This document shows, piece after piece, positions 56,668 through 64,000 of a stretch of DNA of 64,000 bases. The DNA is from Dendrobium chrysotoxum. Taxonomy: Eukaryota > Streptophyta > Magnoliopsida > Asparagales > Orchidaceae. The position numbers and the translations under genes were made by a program. The stretch lies in assembly GCA_019925795.1 (NCBI GenBank), contig CM034305.1, forward strand, positions 58,578,573 to 58,642,572, given 5' to 3'. Every line of letters starts with the position of its first letter. Positions within the stretch are counted from its first letter, which is position 1. The notes under the pieces are model-generated. The model saw only the letters and a list, made by a program, of their open reading frames with translations. It ran no database searches and was not told the origin of the DNA.

Positions 56668-57814
56668 TGAGGAGGGAAACTTTTAATCTAATATTAAATG
56701 AATGTAATTAAAAGATCACCGTGATAATTATTAAAATACTAACTAATGAATAATGAAAACATGTAACCACTATAGAGCGAACATAATAACTTGAACATGG
56801 TGAGGGTGAAATGATTCAAATTATTGTTATGAAAGCCTCACTAGATTTCTGAGCCTTATGTAGACAAATAAGAAGTGAAAAACTATAGATTATATAACCC
56901 ATGATAGAGTTAATATAATAAGTGGTGAAGTGGGGTTAAGTTTAAATCAACCTCTATAAATAATCCATCTTCATGAAGATCTCATTCCTTTCTTACAAGT
57001 CCTTTTCTATGGTTTCAGAACTCACACAATCAAGTAGAACTTTACTTTGGAGTAGAAGCACACTTGAAGAAAAAAATAACTCAAGAAGAATTTATTTTTT
57101 AAAAAACCATTTGTTTAGTTTTACAAAAGCTCCCCTATTTATCTAAATGAGAGTATAAACATATCTCCAAAATCAATACCTACAATCATATAAATACATA
57201 TCACCACTATACCAACATTACTATACATTTCATAATGGTCAGTCCTACCACAATTATCTGTCACACCACCATTACCATATCTATCATTATCCTAATAATA
57301 TAAACACACTTCATGGGCCATCACATAAAAAAAATACCCAATATAACATCATGATATCAAATCCTAGTGACATCTAATATATATAGTCCTAAAATATAGC
57401 ATCATGAATAAATGATAAAATATAATAACATAATATAAATGCCAAAAAATATAAAGAAAAGAAGTATAACTATATATGGTACATAAATGTAAGGTATTAG
57501 GATGGCAATGATGCTCTGCATCAATGTCCTCAAAAAGTGGGGTAGAAATGAGGTTTGGACACATTTCTTCGACTTCTCATATGTAGTAGTCTCAAAACTA
57601 TCATTATCGTCCTCTTGGACCCTAAGTTCATCACTTTCTAGTGCCAAAGTAATATTAATTTGAACACTTTGAATTGATTTGATTTTCATTAAGTGAACTC
57701 TTTTCATTCAATTGTATAATTTTCTTCGTCTTTAGAGGTAGCTTTTGTCATTTTATTTGGATGCTTTTTTATAGTAGTTCTAATAATTTATTGATAAGAT
57801 AGTTGGGTGTTACA
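56668..57814 (-). repeat. Putative Ty3-gypsy LTR
   Basis: On the minus strand it starts TGTAACACCCAAC at 57,814, the canonical start of many plant gypsy LTRs, and runs to the primer site at 56,667, a length of about 1.15 kb. The gag remnant follows in the same orientation. A second LTR was not identified, and the inner boundary is estimated. Frames such as 57,402-57,707 (minus) are hydrophobic but lack motifs. A CTATAAATAA box (56,954, plus) is in the wrong direction to be its promoter. Confidence 0.5.
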
Positions 57815-60199
57815 TTTATGCCACCTCATTTCATAGCATTTAATTATTCCTTTCAGTTGTTTATAAGTCCATCAGCTTGGGCTTTCATTTTTTTATTTTA
57901 TTGTTAATCCTTTTTCTTTTACTTTAAATAAGATATCCTCCACTTTATTCATTTTATCATTTCTTTGATTAATAATATTCATTTTTTACAGAAAAAAATT
58001 ACATACATGTTTAGTACTATTAAAGAAGCAAATATATGAAAAATATATTATAAAGAATATTTATCTTATTTTGTTATTTTAATCATTGAAAATACTAAAT
58101 ATCATATATTCATATAAGCCATAATTGAGGACTATGCACAACGTCTTGGCTATGTTACTAAAGTCGCCCTATGCTCTAATGTTTTCTTATAGCATGTAAC
58201 AGTCAATGATAGGACATATGATTTCCACAATCATATGTCCTAATAGGGTAAGAAAAAGAAGAAGGATTTAGCATATCGCCTTGCGAAAACTCTATTCTTA
58301 ATTAGTTGGATAAAGCTAATGACAATATTGTTATGTAGCCAGAATTTTTTTTTTCAATTTTTTTATTTGGGATTGAAACACTTCCCCCATTAGCAATTTG
58401 TAAATTTATTTTTAATATTATAACTAATAATAATTTTTTAGTACATAAAATAATTTAAAAATTATTCTACTTTATTCTGCAAAAAAATCAGTAAATATTT
58501 ATTTTGATGATATTTTTTATCATTTCACATCATGGTAAAATAAGCCATACTAATTATTGAGAAAAAAAATGATAATATATTATTAAACTAATAAATTATC
58601 ATTCAATGAAAATTTTGAATGTAGTGTGACATAATCAATTAAAAATATGATAATAATCTTATTTTTTTATTGATAATAATATTCATTAGTTTGAGAGAGA
58701 TATTAAATGTGATATGTTGATTTATAATTTTTTGTATTTGATGAATTTTTTTTAAATGAAGTCTCATCAAATTAAAAAGTTAAATAAACTCTTATATTTT
58801 AAAGATCTTAATACCCTAATAAGAAATAATGAAAAAATAGATTCTTTTTGAATATTTTACTCTTTTTTACAATATAAAGGTCTAAGAAAGGTTACATCTA
58901 ACCAAATTCTTTCCTTGGCCCTTTTTAGGACCAAAAAAATTGAAAAATAACATCATATTTCCTTGCTTGCTAGGTTGTCATTCCAACAGACGCACTTGAA
59001 TTATGGTCAAACAAGCTAATTAGCTAATGGCTTCCACTCCACATTATAAAGACATTCATATCATTTCTCGCTATCATGTTGTGGGAGAATTTCAACTTAT
59101 ATTAATGTTTAATCATCTATAATGAGACAAATTTACATAATATAATATTAAAAATAATAAGATAATAAAACTCAGAATAAATAAGGCGTGGTAAATTAAT
59201 AATGACAACAAGAAAAGCTATACATGAATAAATCAAGAAAATGCAAGGAATTATAAGATATATCGATTCACCAACTTGTCCAGTCGAAAAGTAATAAGCA
59301 TTTCACGATGTGTTTATTCTTGTAATAGTAAGTTTTTTCTTATCACATAGGTTTCATTTGAGGCAGTTTTCTTACTACTTTCTAGGCTTCTTTTTGGACG
59401 GCTTTCTTATTGCTTCTTAAAGCAGCTTTTTCATACAAAAAATTTAACTATTGAACTAAAATTATAAAATTTTTATTTACAAATTTTTTTGAATTTGAAA
59501 TTTTTGTATAAGAAAGTTGCTTCACAAATTAGTAAGAAAGTTCTTCGAAATGACGAATTAGACCTATGTGTTTGTGAATTTGGGTTCCTACAACATCTCA
59601 ACAAAGCAAGGTTGGCCAAACTTCATTAAAGAATCAGTCTAAGAAAATGGTAGGACCCTTATTAATTGTAATGAATTTTTAGTTACTCAACAAGAGTTTG
59701 CACTATAGGTAGGCTAAGGATGCATTAAGGTAACCAGTGTTGTTGGTAGGTTTTTTTTTTTTTTTGCATTTCCTACCTACTATGTTTTATTCAACATGTA
59801 TATTCACTCCATAAATGACCTATGTATTTATTGTTTCTTGAAATATTAATGAAACAGACATGTTTGGGTTGATTTATTATTATGAAAATAAGCAAAATAG
59901 TATTGAAATCCATGCACATATTTAATTATAAGTAATTGAATATTAATACACATTAAAAATTGGTATCAACCAATGATTATAATAATTTATTACGACTTTA
60001 ATTTCATTTAATGATTTTTCTTATCTGAGTAATTTAATTTTGATATTCAAAATAAATTAAATTAGTGGTAATAATCATTAATTTTTTTTAATTACTAATC
60101 AAATCTATTTTTTTTCTAGTAAATTAATAACATGAATGAATTATTAAACAAAATTTACTTTCAAAGAAAATATACACAAATTACTTAAATACGAATAAT
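57815..60199. other. AT-rich spacer, mostly unassigned
   Basis: No protein motif is recognised. A stretch near 58,255-58,400 (GGATAAAGCTAATGACAATA, then GGGATTGAAACACTTC) resembles the GGGTAACACTAATGATG to TGAAATATTTCTCTC part of repeat R1 and may be a third, diverged copy. A poly-T run lies at about 59,752-59,765. The segment 58,900-59,100 is less AT-rich and has an ATTATAAAG box, without a gene after it. Confidence 0.4.
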
Positions 60200-60560
60200 T
60201 AAATTTAGTTTTTTAAAAACAACATCTCCATATAGTTACCATTTTTAGTTAACTCAAAAATCTCATGTAGTTGAGCATGAAGATGAAAAAAGCTTTTTTA
60301 TAGAAAAAAGCTAATCTTATTATTCATCAAACAGATAATATTTGTTAGGAGGTAGGGATGGTAACACATTAATATTTGTATATGATGATAGATCTATTTA
60401 GAACCTGTGCACAAAATATGTGATTCATAATAAAAATATAATTGCCACAAGGAATGCATGGCATATTAAGCAAAAAAGCATGTAAGCTTCCTTGGCTTCA
60501 TAAAAGCAATAAAAGTCCATAATTTTTTTTAATACATACATACATAAATTACATATATAC
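60200..60560 (+). repeat. Dispersed repeat R2, copy 3
   Basis: Shares TTAGTTAACTCAAAAATCTC (60,246), TTATTATTCATCAAACAGAT (about 60,318), GGATGGTAACACATTAATAT (60,355), ATTCATAATAAAAATAT and AAAAAGCATGTAAGCTTCC with copies 1 and 2. In place of a long (TA)n run it has only TACATACATACATAAATTAC. It ends next to the 3' tail of LINE F. Confidence 0.55.
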
Positions 60561-60587
60561 ATATACAAATATATATGGGATAAAATT

Positions 60588-61701
60588 CACAGAGTGGCCT
60601 ACGTGTTAATATAAAATGCAAATACAAGGTCCAAGGGGCACCTTCAGCTCTCTACCTTTCCATAGAGCTACAAAACAAACCTACAAGTCGAAAGTTCCCT
60701 CTAGAAAAAATTATAAGAAAACATAGAAACATGTTAGGGCAGCCAGGAGCCAGCACCCAAAAAAGAGATATCCAGATAAAGACAATCGACACCATCTTTC
60801 TAGCAAAACAATTTAGCTTGCAACCAACATCAGCAAGCCAAAAAACTTGAAGAAAAGAAAAACTACAAATAAAAAGTGCATAAAGCAAATAGTAAAGAGA
60901 TTAGAAGTAGATTTTAAAAGAAGGCATATATCATAACCAATATGATCCGAAGCACTAAGAAGCCATATATGAAGAAAAATGACACCAATGAACATCATCT
61001 TCTCCTTTTTAAAAGTGTTACAAAGAATATTGGTAGCCAACCTAGAATTCATACACTTGTTAAGAATAGCAAAATAAATCATAAAAATGATCAAAACCTT
61101 GAGACAAGTCGATAAAATAGGAAGAACATTCTTATGGGCTACAATCTCACCATACAAGTAGAAACCATTACTACCACATAAACAATAACAATTCACCAAA
61201 GAAACCATACGCAAATACTAACCATACTCCTAACCAAAAGAAGATTACTAAAGTCCAGTACCAAACTAAAGCCCGACCCACATAAAGAACCATGAAGCAG
61301 GACCAAAAATAGAAAATCAGATAGAGCGAAAGCAAAATAAAACATGCTAAATCCAACACCAAACTGGCATAGAATAGCAACAACAAATCCCTAATCAACC
61401 TAGAGCTAAAAATAAACCAACCAAGCATCACAAATTAAAAATAATAGAACCTCACACACCCATCTAGAGAAATAAAACTAAACCCACAATAAGGCATGGA
61501 GCAGAGAGTCCAACACAACAACCAGAAAAGCACAGAAATCCCTTGAAAGATAGAAAACATAACTAGATCCTAGAAAATAACATTGAAGGAAATTGAAGGA
61601 TGCCACACAGCCAAGAATAACCAAAAAATAGAATCCCTCACCAAATAACAACTTAAAAGAAAACTATCAAAATAACAAAACCTAAGTATATATTAAACAT
61701 T
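60588..61701 (-). other. LINE F 3' UTR
   Basis: T- and G-rich on the element strand, with long hydrophobic but motif-free frames (60,652-60,888; 60,813-61,214; 61,171-61,431) that reflect base composition rather than genes. The last 100 bp carry the box shared with LINEs B, C and E. Confidence 0.7.
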
Positions 61702-64000
61702 CTAAATATAAGGTAGGCCAGACTTATTCAAAATCATAATACCTTTTAGCAAGTGAGATAAGTTCATAGCATTGAACTCTTGAAATCCAATAAGCTGACA
61801 ACCAAATTTAGCCAGCCAATCCGCAGCAGAATTAGCTTCCTGATGAATTTGAGAAGAATAAAAATTTAAATTGTTAAGGGAATGTTTAATTTTTCTAATG
61901 AGGTAGAAATTCTAAGGGCTACCATTTACCACATCATTAAGAATATGAATAATAAGCATAGAATCCACTTAAATCCAGACATTAATAATCCCTAATCTAT
62001 GAGGCAGATCTAAACCATAAGATGAAGCCATAAGCTCGATAGTGAAAACATTTCAAAAATTTAAAGGGCCAACAAGAGCAACAATAACATCACCAAGATG
62101 GTTCCTAACGATGCCACTAGCACAAACATCACTGGCACCAACAAACCCATCAGAATTCAATTTGCAATAAGGAATAAAAGGTTTGACCCATCCCACAATG
62201 AAGTCCATCTTAACAGAAATATTATTCTTGTTATAAAAACCCAAATTAGCTGTAATATATAGATAGTTGTTAAAATTAGTGTTCGAAATGAGATTAACAG
62301 CATATAACTTCTACATTTTATCTCTAACTTTGACAAGGATGGGGGAGGCATCCATCTTAATATCATTATGGCAGAGTCATTTCTACCCATCCGAAGGAAC
62401 CATAAAATAAGGATATGAAGAAGATTGAAAACATGGCCTTTAATGGGAGTGCACCTATAGTGAAGAATAGAGGAAACATTACCATTGCTATTAAAATCAC
62501 CCTTGTTAGCCAACTTAAAAAAAATAAATCCAGAGTATTTGGGAAATATCCCTATTAAGAAAAACATGATTGATCGTTTCAACATTAGAGCACCATTGAC
62601 ATTTGGAAAGAACCTTAAAACCTTTTCTCCTCAGAAGCTCATCAATAAAAAGATAGCTATTAAGATAATGCCAAGAAAGAATTGAATAGGATAAAGGAAT
62701 CTTCTTATTCCATAGAGCAGAAAAAATTAAAGATTTTTCATAATTACTTCTAAAAATATTTCATACCTTATTTAAAAGAAACTCACAAAAGGATGAAAAT
62801 TGGAAAAGAATCTTATCTTCAACATTCATACATAAAGGACTATTCTTGATAATGTCAACTAACACAGGAAGAATAACATTCAATAATTTATCCACACACC
62901 AATTATCATTCTCAAAAAAACTTTTAACTTTTATATTATTAAAAGTGTGAATGTTAAGAAAAGTATCAATAGAGTAAGGACCAATCCAATTATCTTGCCA
63001 AAAGAAAACATCAACTTTTCCAGTACCCCATTGGATGAACTGTTCAGCCTCCCATTTGATTTGACAAAGCCTTTTCCAAACCAAAGAATCAAAACTTTTG
63101 TAAGTGCTTAAAAGAGGTTGAAGAAACTTGCAATATTTTACATTCATAAACTTGGCCCACAAGCTTTTATTAGATCTAAAAGAAAACCAAAGCTTGTGAG
63201 AAAAGGCTTGGGTCATATCCAAAATGTTTTTGTAACCCAAACCCCCTACCTCAAAGACACTACATATAATATTCTAAAAGACCCAGCAAATGGTGGAGAT
63301 ATTGTTTTTAGAGCCCCAAAAGAACTTATTGAAAATTCTTTCCATTCTAAGATAAGTGGTCTTCGTGGTTTAAATAGTATGGAAAATAAAATAGGAATAG
63401 AATTCAACATGCTTTTAATTAAAACCAGCCAACCACCCAAAGGCAGGAAATTGAAAGACCATGCAGAGAGTTTCCTTTTGATAGAAGTAAAAAAATCTTC
63501 AAACAAAAGGGTTTTTTTTCCTACCTTTAAAAAGAGGGGTCCCTAGGTACCTAGTTGGAAAAAACAAAGAATTAAAACCACAAACCCTTTGAATAGTCAA
63601 ATTCTAGTTTGATTCAAAAAATTTCCAGTAATAAAACTACTTTTGTCATTAATAATAGATAAACCACTAATTTTTTATTAGAAAGAAATCTACACAAATT
63701 TTTGATGTTATTGATAGAACCTTTAGAAAAGATGATAATATCATCCGTAAAGCAGAGGTGAGTTATCGCAACACCGCCAACCGTATGATAAAGATACTTG
63801 GCTATCTTTTATACAATTCCTCAAGGCCCCTGGAGAGATATTCAACAAAAATAATAAAGAGAGCAAGATAAATTGGATCTCCTTGTCAAATGCCTTGAGA
63901 CAATTTAAAAAAAACCAAGTTTCCTCCCATTAATGATCACAGAAAAATAATAATTCTCAATGCTATTCTTAATAAGTAAGAAAAAAGAAGAACTAAAACC
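61702..64000 (-). pseudogene. LINE F ORF2: reverse transcriptase to RNase H, broken
   Basis: From the edge: YYFSVIINGRKLGFF (about 63,950), THLCFTDDIIIFSKGS (about 63,760; Thr-Asp-Asp where Ala-Asp-Asp is usual, both aspartates present), SIKRKLSAWSFNFLPLGGWL (63,490), and SHKLWFSFRSNKSLWAKFMN with YKSFDSLVWKRL (63,210-63,060). RNase H reads PFIPYCKLNSDGFVGASDVC (62,190-62,130) with the first Asp intact, then EANSAADWLAKFGCQ (about 61,830), ending GIMILNKSGLPYI and a stop at 61,702. Frameshifts and stops occur, fewer than in LINE A. Confidence 0.87.

Larger units (their letters stand above)
60585..64000 (-). mobile_element. LINE F, 3' half, continues past the window
   Basis: On the minus strand it enters from the window edge within the reverse transcriptase, continues through the zinc-binding region and RNase H to a stop at 61,702, then a 3' UTR of about 1.1 kb (61,701-60,588) ending TTAACACGTAGGCCACTC. 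It shares the 3' UTR box TTGTAGCTCTATGGAAAGG with LINE E. The A-rich tail merges with AT-rich sequence, so the target duplication could not be read; the 5' end lies outside. Confidence 0.88.

Noticed and set aside
57402..57707. 101-codon minus frame with a hydrophobic C-terminus
   Set aside because: It lies within the putative gypsy LTR and matches nothing I know.
60652..61431. Hydrophobic minus frames as a membrane protein gene
   Set aside because: They fall in the 3' UTR of LINE F after the ORF2 stop at 61,702 and have no shared motif.

Overview
This window is AT-rich nuclear DNA of a flowering plant and consists almost wholly of transposable elements in various states of decay. The evidence is the mix of families: CACTA (En/Spm) transposase genes, SIRE/Maximus-type Ty1-copia elements with a tRNA-Met primer site, Ty3-gypsy fragments, and L1-like LINEs of the plant type whose ORF1 carries DUF4283 and whose ORF2 ends in a plant RNase H. 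I found no single-copy host gene, rRNA, CRISPR array or organelle insert that I could defend. The species cannot be named from the sequence alone.

Layout. 1-3.7 kb: no recognisable gene. 4.1-11.39 kb: a decayed CACTA element on the minus strand, with the TNP2 transposase (10.1 to 6.9 kb), an array of degenerate CCGTCGAAAA units, and a second Transposase_24-type gene (5.4 to 4.1 kb). 11.9-12.6 kb: a Ty3-gypsy RNase H/integrase remnant. 12.6-18.5 kb: a near full-length but broken LINE (A, minus). 19.3-20.05 kb: the 5' part of a second TNP2 gene (plus). 22,608-27,639: a Ty1-copia element (E2, minus) with both LTRs, an exact ATATT target duplication, gag, and no pol. 28.9-31.1 kb: a LINE derivative (D, minus) with ORF1 and 3' UTR but no ORF2. 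33.1-48.25 kb: LINE B (plus), split first by a complete Ty1-copia element (E1, 33,562-43,399, GTCCC duplications on both sides) and then by a 5'-truncated LINE (C, minus, 45,504-47,428, 17-bp duplications). 50.3-55.0 kb: LTR-like sequence split by another short LINE tail (E, 17-bp duplications, with a run of 29 G). 55.3-57.8 kb: a Ty3-gypsy LTR, primer site and gag remnant (minus). 60.6-64 kb: the 3' half of LINE F (minus), running off the window. At least two AT-rich dispersed repeat families (R1: 20.3, 49.2 and perhaps 58.3 kb; R2: 11.4, 27.8 and 60.2 kb) are closely associated with long (TA)n tracts.

How it fits together. The window records successive nested insertions. The oldest layers are the CACTA, gypsy and LINE A/B copies; E1 landed inside the DUF4283 coding part of LINE B, LINE C inserted into LINE B downstream, and LINE E inserted into an LTR-like region. 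The coding elements have stops and frameshifts, and key residues are lost in gag, protease and integrase of E1 and in RNase H of LINE C, so none looks autonomous now.

The most unusual signal is in the LTRs of E1 and E2. About eight units of two 15-bp palindromes (consensus ATCRTCC-W-GGAYGAT), separated by exactly 6 bp so that their centres are 21 bp apart, recur at about 95-120 bp spacing. The arrangement is kept in both LTRs of E1 and in one LTR of E2, and it is not explained by any standard LTR feature I know.
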